DNA from: Mesorhizobium sp. M2E.F.Ca.ET.219.01.1.1
GTDB lineage: Bacteria; Pseudomonadota; Alphaproteobacteria; Rhizobiales; Rhizobiaceae
DNA: 64,000 bases
Reading direction: 5' to 3'
Assembly (NCBI RefSeq): GCF_004016445.2
Contig: NZ_SADT02000002.1
Location: 496,001 to 560,000, forward strand
Shown in pieces: positions 38,537 to 48,991 of the stretch. The notes beneath the pieces were generated by a model. The model was not told the DNA's origin. It did no database searches and was given only the letters and a program-made list of their open reading frames with translations. Both the position numbers and the translations under genes were made by a program. The stretch's first letter is position 1. Each line of letters begins with the position of its first letter.

Positions 38537-40191
38537 TGGCTGGCGACAATTCCGGGCAAGGGAGCGAATGGTGGCGCGGCTGCGTCATCTATCAGGTCTA
38601 TCCGCGCTCTTTCCAGGACACGACCGGCGACGGCAGCGGCGACCTCAAGGGCATCACCGCGCGGCTCGCCCATATCGCTTCGCTCGGCGCCGACGCGGTC
38701 TGGCTCTCGCCCTTCTTCAAGTCGCCGATGGCCGATATGGGTTATGACGTATCCGACTACCGTGACGTCGATCCGATGTTCGGCACGTTGGAGGATTTCG
38801 ACGCGCTCATCGCCGAGGCGCATCGGCTCGGCCTGAAGCTCATCATCGACCAGGTGATCTCGCATTCTTCCGACAAGCACGAATGGTTCGTCGAAAGCCG
38901 CGCCAGCCGCGACAATGCCAAGACCGACTGGTACGTCTGGGCCGATGCGAAGCCGGACGGCAGCGCGCCCAACAATTGGCAATCGCTGTTCGGCGGCCCC
39001 GCCTGGGAGTGGGACGCCACCCGCCGGCAGTACTACATGCACAATTTCCTGGCCGCCCAGCCCGACTTGAATTTTCACAATTCGGAGGTCCAGGATGCGC
39101 TGCTCGACACGGTGCGCTTCTGGCTGGAGCGCGGCGTCGACGGCTTCCGGCTCGACACCGTCAACTACTATGTCCACGACCGCTGGCTGCGCGATAATCC
39201 GCCCTTGGCGTCAAGCGTCGCCGGCACCAACGGCGCCACCAGCACCTACGCGTTCCAGGAGCATCTTTTCGACAAGACGCGTCCGGAGAACCTCGACTTC
39301 CTGAAACGCTTCCGCTCGCTGCTCGACGAGTATCCGGACCGCGCCGCGGTCGGCGAGGTGGGCGACGAGGACCGTTCGCTGCAGACGCTCGCCGCCTATG
39401 TCTCCGGCGGCGACAAATTGCAGATGTGCTACACGTTCGACCTGCTCAGCCCGCAATTTTCCGCCGCTCATGTGCGCGGCTGCGTAGAGGCGTTCGAGAC
39501 AACCGCGCCGGACGGCTGGGCCTGCTGGGCCTTCTCCAACCATGACGTCATGCGCCACGTCAGCCGCTGGACACGCCCCGGCGAGAACCCGGACGCGATG
39601 GCCAAATTCTCGATCGCGCTGCTGTCATGCCTGCGCGGCTCGATCTGCCTCTACCAGGGCGAGGAACTGGGGCTGGAGGAAGCCGAGCTCGCCTATGAGG
39701 ATCTGCGCGATCCCGTTGGCATCCGCTTCTGGCCGGGCGTGAAGGGCAGGGACGGCTGCCGCACGCCGATGGTCTGGCAGGCAGAGGCGGAAAATGCCGG
39801 CTTCTCGACGGCCAAGCCCTGGCTGCCGGTGCCGCTGGCGCATCGCGGCCGCGCGGTCGACATTCAGGATGGCGAGGGCGGTTCCGTGCTCGCGGCCTAC
39901 CGTTCGATCCTTGCCCTGCGCAGGCGTCATCCGGCGCTGATCGCCGGCTCGATCCGTTTTCTCGAGGCCGAGGGCGATGTGCTGGCCTTCATCCGCCAGC
40001 AGGAGGACGAGAGATTGCTGTGCGTCTTCAACTTCGCCGCGGAACCGGCGAGCTGGGTGCTGCCGGCCGAGATCGGGGACGCCGAGATAACGCCTCTTGC
40101 CGCTGATGTCGCCGGGGTTCTTGGCGGCGTTGTCGAGGAGAGCGCGTTGGCGTTGCCGCCCCTGGGCAGTTTCGTCGGAAGGATTGGCTGA
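38533..40191 (+). CDS. GH13 alpha-glucosidase (oligo-1,6-glucosidase type)
   Basis: A 552-residue cytoplasmic enzyme hydrolysing alpha-glucosidic bonds in short oligosaccharides. Motifs: WWRGCVIYQVYPRSFQD, ADAVWLSPFFKSPMADMGYD, DQVISHSSDKHEWF, GFRLDTVNYY (nucleophile Asp208), VGEVGDED (acid/base Glu275) and WAFSNHDVMRH. Start ATG 38533 or 38536, both overlapping the glgX stop. The coupling to GlgX suggests it finishes limit-dextrin breakdown, although rhizobial AglA-type enzymes with sucrose, maltose or trehalose-like substrates look similar. No signal peptide was seen. Confidence 0.9.
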   Translation: MMAGDNSGQGSEWWRGCVIYQVYPRSFQDTTGDGSGDLKGITARLAHIASLGADAVWLSPFFKSPMADMGYDVSDYRDVDPMFGTLEDFDALIAEAHRLGLKLIIDQVISHSSDKHEWFVESRASRDNAKTDWYVWADAKPDGSAPNNWQSLFGGPAWEWDATRRQYYMHNFLAAQPDLNFHNSEVQDALLDTVRFWLERGVDGFRLDTVNYYVHDRWLRDNPPLASSVAGTNGATSTYAFQEHLFDKTRPENLDFLKRFRSLLDEYPDRAAVGEVGDEDRSLQTLAAYVSGGDKLQMCYTFDLLSPQFSAAHVRGCVEAFETTAPDGWACWAFSNHDVMRHVSRWTRPGENPDAMAKFSIALLSCLRGSICLYQGEELGLEEAELAYEDLRDPVGIRFWPGVKGRDGCRTPMVWQAEAENAGFSTAKPWLPVPLAHRGRAVDIQDGEGGSVLAAYRSILALRRRHPALIAGSIRFLEAEGDVLAFIRQQEDERLLCVFNFAAEPASWVLPAEIGDAEITPLAADVAGVLGGVVEESALALPPLGSFVGRIG

Positions 40192-40198
40192 TAGCGGC

Positions 40199-41965
40199 CT
40201 ACTGGACGAGCACCGAACGCCCGCATGTCGCGCCGGTCACGCGCACATCGGCCTCGCCTACATGGACGCCAAGTGCTCCAAGCACATTGTAGACCAGGTC
40301 GTCGACCGGCGCGGTCACGCCGTTGAGCAGGGTCGTCACCGCCGGCTTGACTGCGCCGAGCAGGGCGGTCACGTCGATGCCGAGCCCCAGCGCGTTGACC
40401 GACAGCGACAGGTTGTTGATCAGCGATGTCGTCAGCGACTGCGTCAGGTTCTTCGTCGACACCGTCTTGATCGCCTTGTTGGCGATGTCGGTGGCGTTGA
40501 AGGTCAGGTTGGTCGGCGTCATGTTGGTGACCGAGAAGGCCGACTGTCCATTGATCTGCAGCAGGTTGAGGTTGATCAGGAGCAATTTGAGGCTGACATC
40601 CGCGATCTCGGCGTCCGAGAAGGATTGCGGTTTGGTGAAGTCGGCGAAACCGCTGGCGCTGCTCTTGGCAAGATGAGCCTCGACGACACCCGGCTGCGCG
40701 GCGATCGAAACCTTGATGCTGGAGGGATCGGTCGGACAGGTGATATCGGTCAGCTTGGCCTCGGCATAGGCGACCTCGATGTTGAGCGGCAGGTTGACGG
40801 CAAGCAGATTGATGCCGCCGCCGAGATTGGAATTGCCAAGCGTGACGCTGGCGTTGAGCTTGATGCGCGTCTGCGCCGTGCGCACCACGGTGCCGGCTTC
40901 TCCCACCGCCAGCCAGGCCGAGTTCTGCATCGGCTCGCCGATGGCTATCGAAAGCGTCGTCGATGTCAGCCCGGGTATGGTGGCGCCGAGATTGACCGCA
41001 ACCTGATTGGTGCCATTGGCCAGAGCGGCCGCCGCGGTGACCATGCTGAGCGCGCTGGCCGTCACGTTAAGCCCAGCCGGCTTTTGCCCGATGCCGAGAT
41101 CGCCGACCGAGCCGAGGTCGATCAGGGTGCTGAGCGGAATCTTGACCGTGCTGGTGGCGCTGGAAGCCATGGTCTGCAGGGCGATCTTGGCCGTGTGGTC
41201 GAGCCCGGGCACATTGGCCATGGCGGTGGCGATCTGGCCGATCGTTGCCTTGGAGGCGAGCACGTCGGAATAGCTCACGCCGGTCAGGTGCAATTGCGTC
41301 GCCAGCGCATCGCTGAACGAAAGAACGTCGACATCAGCCGACACCAGTGAATTGTAATCCATCACGCTGAGCGAGATGTTGCCGCCGAGAAGGCCGCCAA
41401 GAAGCGCGTTGAGAATGCCGCCATTGAGGCTGGCGAGTCGCGAACCGACCGAGAAAGCCGCTTGCGGCTGCGCGCTGGCGATTGCCGTCGTGCCGAGCGT
41501 GGGCGGCGCCATGATCGAGCCGGCGAAATAGAGCGTGCCTTGCTTCTTCAGCGACACCTGCACGGCATTATAGGGCAGCTTCCCCGCCTCGAATCGGCTG
41601 CCGGCGGCAATGGTGCTGACGCCTGTGTAGCGCCCCGGCACGATCTGGACGACCGCCTTGGTGGCGGTTGGCGCCACGTTGGCGCCTTGTTGCTGCACCG
41701 CGACCGAGGTGATGCCGTTGTCGGCGAGCGTCGTCAGCACCGCCTGCTGGGCATTGGTGATGTTCGAGGCCGCGGTGATGGCCGCGAGGTCGACGATCGA
41801 CTGCGCGGCGCGGCGTTCATTGTAAAGTGAGCCCTCGTCGATCGCGAAGGCGGTCAGCGCCAGCGCCACCGGCGTGCACAGCGCCGTCATGACGGCGAAA
41901 TTCGCCCTGCGGTCGGCGAGCAGCCTCCGCGTCGCCGACATCAATCCCCCCTTGGCGGGCATCAT
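40199..41965 (-). CDS. TadG-like pilus assembly protein
   Basis: A 588-residue protein. The N-terminal segment RANFAVMTALCTPVALALTAFAIDEGSLYNERRAAQSIVDLAAI is the TadE/TadG transmembrane anchor with a long following helix; the rest is exported, Ala/Thr/Ser/Asn-rich, with repeated hydrophobic strands. Family members are minor pseudopilins of Flp/Tad systems or stand-alone surface proteins. ATG 41965 overlaps the stop of the upstream TadE gene; ATG 41941 has a better ribosome site (AAGGGGGG) and may be the real start. No other tad genes are present here, and no von Willebrand A motif was noticed. Confidence 0.75.
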   Translation of the reverse strand: MMPAKGGLMSATRRLLADRRANFAVMTALCTPVALALTAFAIDEGSLYNERRAAQSIVDLAAITAASNITNAQQAVLTTLADNGITSVAVQQQGANVAPTATKAVVQIVPGRYTGVSTIAAGSRFEAGKLPYNAVQVSLKKQGTLYFAGSIMAPPTLGTTAIASAQPQAAFSVGSRLASLNGGILNALLGGLLGGNISLSVMDYNSLVSADVDVLSFSDALATQLHLTGVSYSDVLASKATIGQIATAMANVPGLDHTAKIALQTMASSATSTVKIPLSTLIDLGSVGDLGIGQKPAGLNVTASALSMVTAAAALANGTNQVAVNLGATIPGLTSTTLSIAIGEPMQNSAWLAVGEAGTVVRTAQTRIKLNASVTLGNSNLGGGINLLAVNLPLNIEVAYAEAKLTDITCPTDPSSIKVSIAAQPGVVEAHLAKSSASGFADFTKPQSFSDAEIADVSLKLLLINLNLLQINGQSAFSVTNMTPTNLTFNATDIANKAIKTVSTKNLTQSLTTSLINNLSLSVNALGLGIDVTALLGAVKPAVTTLLNGVTAPVDDLVYNVLGALGVHVGEADVRVTGATCGRSVLVQ

Positions 41966-42408
41966 ATGCCTCCGACACGGATCGTCGACTGGCGCTTTAT
42001 CGTCGTGCCCGGCAGGGGCAGCGTCTTGAACAGGTTCCAGATCGGCAGGTTACGCGCATCATAGGTGACGGAGACGACGAACTGGCTGCCATCAACGACA
42101 CTGTCCTGTGCGTTGACGGTCAGCTTGTTGGGATCGACGAACGGATAGCCCGAGACGTCGTGGGCAATGAAATCGGTGACCAGTGCCTGCCGTTCGGTCT
42201 GGTTGAGGCCGGCGATCGCCGTCCGCGCCGCATCGGCGGCGATCTGCTGCACTGAGTGGCTGGCGCCGAAATAGATTCCGTATGCAACCATGCCGAGCAG
42301 AAGCAGGATGAAGATCGGCGCAAGCATGGCGAATTCGACCGCCGACGTGCCCGTGGCGTCTGTGCGGAAACAAGACCAAGAGACAAGGAATTTTCGGTTT
42401 TTCAGCAT
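41962..42408 (-). CDS. TadE-like pilus assembly protein
   Basis: A 148-residue single-pass membrane protein. The characteristic segment is TDATGTSAVEFAMLAPIFILLLLGMVAYG with the prepilin-like Gly/Glu pattern (SAVEFA) followed by the hydrophobic helix, as in TadE. ATG 42408 is chosen because it places the hydrophobic helix near residue 30; longer in-frame readings begin with an atypical Cys-rich stretch. It overlaps the TadG-like gene by 4 bases, so both are made together. A prepilin-peptidase gene is not seen in the window. Confidence 0.8.
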   Translation of the reverse strand: MLKNRKFLVSWSCFRTDATGTSAVEFAMLAPIFILLLLGMVAYGIYFGASHSVQQIAADAARTAIAGLNQTERQALVTDFIAHDVSGYPFVDPNKLTVNAQDSVVDGSQFVVSVTYDARNLPIWNLFKTLPLPGTTIKRQSTIRVGGI

Positions 42409-42703
42409 GTTGCGGAGAATGCCAAACCCTGCCTGCAAAAACAGAGAACACGTCGAACAACCGGCAGGTGTGCCAAGTTGAAAGCAAGCGCTAAGTATTA
42501 GTTTTCGCTGTTTTAGCGAGGCGACGCTCACTTAGCGTCAAGCGGGCAAATGGTTGAAATAAGATTTCGCTCTGTCTAGTGTCCTGCCACCAGCCGCCGG
42601 AAGGAACCGGCGGCACGCCTGAAACGGGGCTGTTTCAACGGTTCCAGGGCGTCAACACCTAAGAAGGCACGGCTGAGGGGCTGCGCCGACCGGGAGAGAC
42701 TTC

Positions 42704-44296
42704 ATGCTGAAAAACATGCTGAAGGCGACGGCGTTCGCCACCACCTTGGCTCTGGCCACGGGCTCCTTCTACACCCATGCTTTCGCCGAAACCGTCTACA
42801 ACCGCGGCGCCGCCGCGGAGGCGGAGACGGTCGATCCGCACAAGACGTCGACGACCTACGAGGCCGACATCATACGCGACCTGTTCCAGGGTCTCGTCAT
42901 GCATGACCAGAAGACGAACCTCATTCCGGGCGCCGCCGAAAGCTGGACGGTGTCCGACGACGGCACTGTCTACACCTTCAAGCTGCGCAAGGACGGCCTC
43001 TGGTCGGATGGCAGCCCGGTGACGGCGGACGACTTCGTCTATTCGTTCCACCGGCTCGAAGATCCGGCCACCGCTGCGGAATACGCCTCGATGCTCTATC
43101 CGGTGAAGGGCGCCGAGGACTTCAACACCAAGAAAGGCAAGGCCGAGGACATGGGCGTGAAGGCGATCGACGCCAACACGCTCGAAGTCACGCTGAAGGC
43201 TCCGACGCCCTACTTCCTGGAGATGCTGACCCACCAGGCGACCTACCCGGTCAACAAGGCTTCCATGGACAAGCTCGGCGCCGACTGGATCAAGCCGGGC
43301 AAGCTGGTTTCGAACGGCGCCTACACGCTGGCTGAGTGGGTTCCCAACGACCATATGAAACTGGTCAAGAACCCGAAGTTCTGGGACGCCGCGAGCGTCA
43401 AGCTGGACGTGGTCAACTACATCCCGACCGAGGATCGCTCGTCGGCGATGAAGCGCTTCGAGGCCGGCGAGCTCGACAGCTATGGTGACCTGCCGACCGA
43501 ACAGCTCGCCGATCTCAAGACCAAATTCGGTGATCAGGTCCGTGTCGGGCCATATCTCGGCACCTATTATTTTGCGATCAAGACCGACAAGGCGCCTTGG
43601 GACAATGTCGAGCTGCGCAACGCCATCTCGATGGCGATCGATCGCGACTTCCTCGCCGAGAAGGTCTGGCAGAACTCCATGCTGCCCGGCTATTCGATGG
43701 TGCCTCCGGGCATCGAAGGCTACACGCCGGCACTGGCCAAATACGCCGACACGCCGCAGATCGACCGCGAGGACGAGGCCAAGAAGATCCTGGAGAAGCT
43801 CGGCTATACGCCCGAGCATCCGCTGAAGATGGAGATCCGCTACAACACCTCGGAGAACCATAAGAATACGGCGGTCGCCATCCAGGAACAGCTGAAGCCG
43901 CTCGGCGTCGAGGTGACGCTGCTCAACACCGACACCAAGACCCACTATGCCTTCCTCGAGCAGAAGGGCAACTACGACGTGGCCCGCGCCGCCTGGATCG
44001 CCGACTACAAGGATCCGGAGACCTTCCTCGGCATCTCGCGCAAGGCGAGCGGCAACAACTACTCGAACTACAACAGCCCGGCCTATGAAGCCGCGATGGA
44101 CAAGGCCGCCGCCGCCGGCGGCAAGCCGGAAGAGCGCATGAAGGACCTCGCCGAGGCCGAGCGCATCCTCATCGACGACGTTGGCGCGATCCCGCTGCTC
44201 TACTACAGCTACCACGACATCGTGTCTTCGAAGGTGCATGGCTTCGACGACAATGTGATGGACATTCATCCGTCCCGCTTCATCTCCAAGGACTGA
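42704..44296 (+). CDS. oppA: Oligopeptide ABC transporter substrate-binding protein
   Basis: A 530-residue periplasmic SBP of family 5. It has a signal peptide (MLKNMLKATAFATTLALATG, cleavage after HAFA), then the family pattern ETVDPHKTSTTYEADIIRDLFQGL, SWTVSDDGTVYTFKLRKDGLW, NGAYTLAEW and RRAxD-like ISMAIDRDFLAEKVW. A GGGAGAG site lies before the ATG. It binds peptides for the OppBCDF transporter encoded downstream. A very stable hairpin separates it from oppB, fitting higher expression of the binding protein. The pairing LPGYSMVPPGIEGY is typical of OppA rather than DppA or nickel-binding relatives. Confidence 0.92.
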   Translation: MLKNMLKATAFATTLALATGSFYTHAFAETVYNRGAAAEAETVDPHKTSTTYEADIIRDLFQGLVMHDQKTNLIPGAAESWTVSDDGTVYTFKLRKDGLWSDGSPVTADDFVYSFHRLEDPATAAEYASMLYPVKGAEDFNTKKGKAEDMGVKAIDANTLEVTLKAPTPYFLEMLTHQATYPVNKASMDKLGADWIKPGKLVSNGAYTLAEWVPNDHMKLVKNPKFWDAASVKLDVVNYIPTEDRSSAMKRFEAGELDSYGDLPTEQLADLKTKFGDQVRVGPYLGTYYFAIKTDKAPWDNVELRNAISMAIDRDFLAEKVWQNSMLPGYSMVPPGIEGYTPALAKYADTPQIDREDEAKKILEKLGYTPEHPLKMEIRYNTSENHKNTAVAIQEQLKPLGVEVTLLNTDTKTHYAFLEQKGNYDVARAAWIADYKDPETFLGISRKASGNNYSNYNSPAYEAAMDKAAAAGGKPEERMKDLAEAERILIDDVGAIPLLYYSYHDIVSSKVHGFDDNVMDIHPSRFISKD

Positions 44297-44309
44297 CAAG
44301 CAACCTTGG

Positions 44310-44350
44310 CCGTGCCGCCGCTCCCCCTTTTTTGGGGAGCGGCGGTCACG
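44310..44350 (+). terminator. Strong intercistronic stem-loop between oppA and oppB
   Basis: Perfect 12-bp arms CCGCCGCTCCCC (44315-44326) and GGGGAGCGGCGG (44334-44345) with a 7-base loop, extended by CCGTG/CACGG across a one-base bulge. No T-run follows, so partial termination or 3'-end protection of the oppA message is likely. Confidence 0.75.
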
Positions 44351-44474
44351 GTCTGTCGTCGTGCCGGGCCGAAAGTCGGGTTGGATTTTCGAGTGCCCCG
44401 GTGCGAAGATCAGAGATGCCAGCGCGCCACGATCTCGTCTGGAGAGCCGTCGCCCTGGCTGAAGCGGGGCGCCG

Positions 44475-45398
44475 ATGCTGCGTTATGTCTTCCGGCGGCT
44501 GTTGACCGCCATCCCGACGCTGTTCGTCATCGTGACGGTGGCGTTCTTCCTGATCCGCGTCGCGCCTGGCGGCCCGTTCAACCAGGAGCGGGGGCTGAGC
44601 CCCGAGATCAGGGCCAATCTTGAAGCCCAGTTCGGCCTCAACGATCCGCTCTGGCTGCAATATGTCCACTATCTCGGCAATCTTTTGCGCGGCAGTTTCG
44701 GCCCGAGCTACAACCTGCCGGATTTCACCGTCACCGAACTTTTCGCCAAGGGCCTGCCGATCTCCGTTCAGCTCGGCACGTCGGCATTGGTGCTGGCGCT
44801 GCTTCTCGGTTCCATCCTGGGCACCATCGCGGCGCTCAACCAGAACAAGCTTGCCGACTATTCGGTGATCGCCCTGGCCACCGCCGGCAGCACCATCCCC
44901 ACCTTCGTCATCGCGCCGGTGATCCAGCTCGTCTTCGGGCTGTCCTGGAAGCTGTTGCCGATCGGCGGCTGGGGTGACGGCGCCTTGATCAACAAGGTCG
45001 GCCCGGTGCTGACGCTGGCCTTGCCGCAGATCGCCATTGTCGCGCGCCTGATGCGCGGCTCGATGATCGAGAGCCTGCGCTCGCACCATATCCGCACTGC
45101 TCGCGCGCTCGGCCTCTCCGACTGGTCGGTGGTGGTCAAGCACGCGCTGCGCGGCGCCGTGCTGCCGATCGTCTCCTTCACCGGTCCCGCAGCCGCAGCC
45201 CTGCTCACCGGCTCGATCATTGTCGAGACCATCTTCTCGATCCCTGGGGTCGGCCGCTACTTCGTCGACGCAGCGCTCAACCGCGACTACACGCTGGTCA
45301 TGGGAACCGTGGTGGTGATCGCGCTCTTCACCATCGTCTTCAACCTGATCGTCGATCTTCTCTATGCGGTCGTTGATCCGAGGGTGCGCTATGACTGA
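44475..45398 (+). CDS. oppB: Oligopeptide ABC transporter permease
   Basis: A 307-residue inner-membrane protein with six predicted membrane segments. N-terminal MLRYVFRRLLTAIPTLFVIV and RVAPGGPF are hallmarks of OppB/DppB; the EAA-type loop is RALGLSDWSVVVKHALRGAVLP, which contacts the ATPase. SIIVETIFSIPGVGRYF and the C-terminal YAVVDPRVRYD are standard. ATG 44475 has only a weak ribosome site. The next gene begins 8 bases before this one ends. Confidence 0.94.
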   Translation: MLRYVFRRLLTAIPTLFVIVTVAFFLIRVAPGGPFNQERGLSPEIRANLEAQFGLNDPLWLQYVHYLGNLLRGSFGPSYNLPDFTVTELFAKGLPISVQLGTSALVLALLLGSILGTIAALNQNKLADYSVIALATAGSTIPTFVIAPVIQLVFGLSWKLLPIGGWGDGALINKVGPVLTLALPQIAIVARLMRGSMIESLRSHHIRTARALGLSDWSVVVKHALRGAVLPIVSFTGPAAAALLTGSIIVETIFSIPGVGRYFVDAALNRDYTLVMGTVVVIALFTIVFNLIVDLLYAVVDPRVRYD

Positions 45399-46515
45399 TC
45401 TCGCCGTCGCCGTGCCCGAGCCTATCGCCGGCCGCTCGCTCTGGGGCAACGCCTGGGCGCGACTGAAGCGCAACCGCGCCGCCATGTTCAGCCTCTACTA
45501 TCTGGCCTTCATCTCCGTCATCAGCGTGTTCGGCCCAATGGTCGTGCCGCATGAATACACCACCATCTACGGCGACTATGTGCGCATGCCGCCGAGCCTG
45601 TCGGCCTATCCGAAGCCCGACATGATCCAGGGCGCGCTCACCGATGCCATCAAGCGCATGCGCGCCGACATCAAGGAATGGCACCAGGACGGCAATCGCG
45701 TCATCGTCACCGTCACCTCGACCAAGCCGATCGACGACCGCAACATCCGCTATCTCGACCGTTCCGACGCCTTTGACGACACCAGGATCGAAAACAAGTC
45801 GCCCGACGGCCGCGAAGTGACGATGAGCTCGGCCGTGAAGCAGCAATATTTCTTCTTCGGCACCGACAACACCGGCCGCGACCTGCTCTCGCGCACGCTG
45901 ATGGCCGGCCGCATTTCGCTCGCCATCGGCCTGCTTGCCGGCGTCGTCGCCGGCGTCATCGGCGTCATCTACGGCGCGACGGCCGGCTTTGCCGGCGGCA
46001 GGGTCGACGAGGTGATGATGCGCATCGTCGACGTGCTCTATTCGCTGCCCTTCATCTTCTTCGTCATCATGCTGGTCGTGTTCTTCGGCCGCAACTTCGT
46101 GCTGATGTTTTTAGCGGTCGGCGCCGTGCTGTGGCTCGACATGGCACGCATCGTGCGCGGGCAGGCGCTGTCGATCCGCAGGCAGGAATATGTCCAGGCG
46201 GCGGAAGCGATGGGCGTCGGCCAGCGCGGCATTCTGCTGCGCCATGTGATCCCCAATCTGCTTGGCCCGGTCGTCATCTACATGACGCTCTTGGTGCCGC
46301 AGGTCATCATCCTGGAGAGCTTCCTCTCCTTCCTCGGCCTCGGCGTGCAGGAGCCGATGACCAGCTGGGGCGTGCTGATCTCGGTCGGCGCCAAGAACAT
46401 CGGCTACGCCAACTGGCTGCTCCTGTTCCCGGCCTTCTTCCTTGTCTCGACGCTGTTTGCCCTCAATTTCGTCGGCGACGGACTGCGCGACGCGCTTGAC
46501 CCGAAGGACCGCTGA
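45391..46515 (+). CDS. oppC: Oligopeptide ABC transporter permease
   Basis: Second permease subunit, 374 residues, starting MTDLAVAVPEPIAGRSLWGNAW; the upstream in-frame extension lies in oppB. It has a first membrane segment near 30-50, an extended periplasmic region of about 100 residues (YTTIYGDYVRMPPS to about residue 155) and then the conserved FFGTDNTGRDLLSRTLMAGRISL, five more segments and the EAA loop AAEAMGVGQRGILLRHVIPNLLGPV. The long periplasmic insertion is typical of OppC as opposed to DppC. The DF gene follows after 1 base. Confidence 0.94.
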   Translation: MTDLAVAVPEPIAGRSLWGNAWARLKRNRAAMFSLYYLAFISVISVFGPMVVPHEYTTIYGDYVRMPPSLSAYPKPDMIQGALTDAIKRMRADIKEWHQDGNRVIVTVTSTKPIDDRNIRYLDRSDAFDDTRIENKSPDGREVTMSSAVKQQYFFFGTDNTGRDLLSRTLMAGRISLAIGLLAGVVAGVIGVIYGATAGFAGGRVDEVMMRIVDVLYSLPFIFFVIMLVVFFGRNFVLMFLAVGAVLWLDMARIVRGQALSIRRQEYVQAAEAMGVGQRGILLRHVIPNLLGPVVIYMTLLVPQVIILESFLSFLGLGVQEPMTSWGVLISVGAKNIGYANWLLLFPAFFLVSTLFALNFVGDGLRDALDPKDR

Positions 46516-46516
46516 C

Positions 46517-48133
<1,617 letters not shown>

Positions 48134-48134
48134 G

Positions 48135-48160
48135 GCCGGCGAGCCCGACAGGGCGCCGGC
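48135..48160. terminator. Hairpin between convergent oppDF and lipoprotein genes
   Basis: GCCGGC-GA-GCCC-GACA-GGGC-GCCGGC folds into a 10-bp stem with a two-base bulge and a tetraloop, filling the 27-base gap between convergent genes. No T-run is present on either side. Confidence 0.6.
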
Positions 48161-48496
48161 TCACTGCGCGGAGGGGCACCGTTGCTTTCTGGCTGTGACG
48201 ATCGCCTGCTGCTGTTGCTGCAGCCGTTCGATCCGAGCGCTTTCGCGATTGGCAACCACCGTCTTCACACGTTCGCCGCCGAGCAGCCAGTTCGGCACGC
48301 TGGTGCTGGCGACCTTGCCGCGGGCGATTGCGGTGCGCGAAATATCCGTGGCGGTGTCGCCCACCGCATTGTTGAGCTCGGCGCAGTTCATCTTGTCGTA
48401 TTTCGCCGGACTGATCGAAGCGGTGGTCGACGAGCAGCCTGCCGTGGACAGGAGGAATACGAGTATGGGTAGAATGCCCGTCGGCGTGAATTTCAT
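48161..48496 (-). CDS. Small hypothetical lipoprotein
   Basis: A 111-residue protein with a lipoprotein signal: positively charged start, hydrophobic stretch GILPILVFLL and lipobox STAGC (Cys near 21). The mature part has MNCAELNNAVGDTATDISRTAIARGK and a Gln-rich helix ERLQQQQQAIVTARKQRC. It should be anchored in the outer or inner membrane. I do not recognise a named family; similar small lipoproteins of unknown role are common in rhizobia. The ATG at 48496 is chosen because the signal begins there; the in-frame upstream stretch is not signal-like. Confidence 0.7.
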   Translation of the reverse strand: MKFTPTGILPILVFLLSTAGCSSTTASISPAKYDKMNCAELNNAVGDTATDISRTAIARGKVASTSVPNWLLGGERVKTVVANRESARIERLQQQQQAIVTARKQRCPSAQ

Positions 48497-48694
48497 ACTC
48501 TCGACCCTGGTTCGCCGTCCTGTAGTCCCACGCATCCCGAGCAAAGCGGTTGCCATTAGGCCAAAGTGAGAGACCATTGTCGAGCATTGTCGCACGATTC
48601 TGTTTCCGAAGATCAGCCCGTCGTGCTCACCCTGCTGTTGGCATAATATGCTATATGCCTGTATCATGCCTGTTGAATTGGAGCTGATATCGCG

Positions 48695-48987
48695 ATGCCG
48701 ACACGCAATGTTGTGCTGACGGAACACCTCGAGAAGTGATCGATCGGCTGGTGAAAACCGGGCGTTATCAGAACGCAAGCGAGGTGTTGCGTGACGGCTT
48801 GCGGCTGGTCGAGCAGCGCGAGGCGAGGGAGACGGCGAAGCTCGCGGCACTCAGGGAGGCTGCCAATATCGGCTTCCACGACATCGAACAAGGTCGCTTC
48901 GAGGACATTGCCGAAGACGACCTCGAAGAATTCATAAGCGGCCTGGGGCAACAGGCAAGCGCACGCGCGAAAAAAGCCGGCCTGTAA
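48695..48987 (+). pseudogene. ParD-like antitoxin gene with a frameshift
   Basis: ATG 48695 begins MPTRNVVLTEHLEK, the DNA-binding ribbon of ParD/CopG-type antitoxins, but reaches TGA at 48737. The rest of the protein (IDRLVKTGRYQNASEVLRDG, then KLAALREAANIGFHDIEQG) continues in another frame from 48736. Inserting one G after GAGAAG would restore a protein of about 97 residues. Either a base is missing, or only a shortened antitoxin (83 residues, GTG at 48736) is made. The toxin-binding C-terminal part would survive, the DNA-binding part would not. The toxin gene follows after 4 bases. Confidence 0.75.
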
Positions 48988-48991
48988 GACC

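Noticed and set aside
42659..44299. 546-codon open frame antisense to oppA
   Set aside because: oppA has signal peptide, ribosome site and family motifs; the antisense frame has none.
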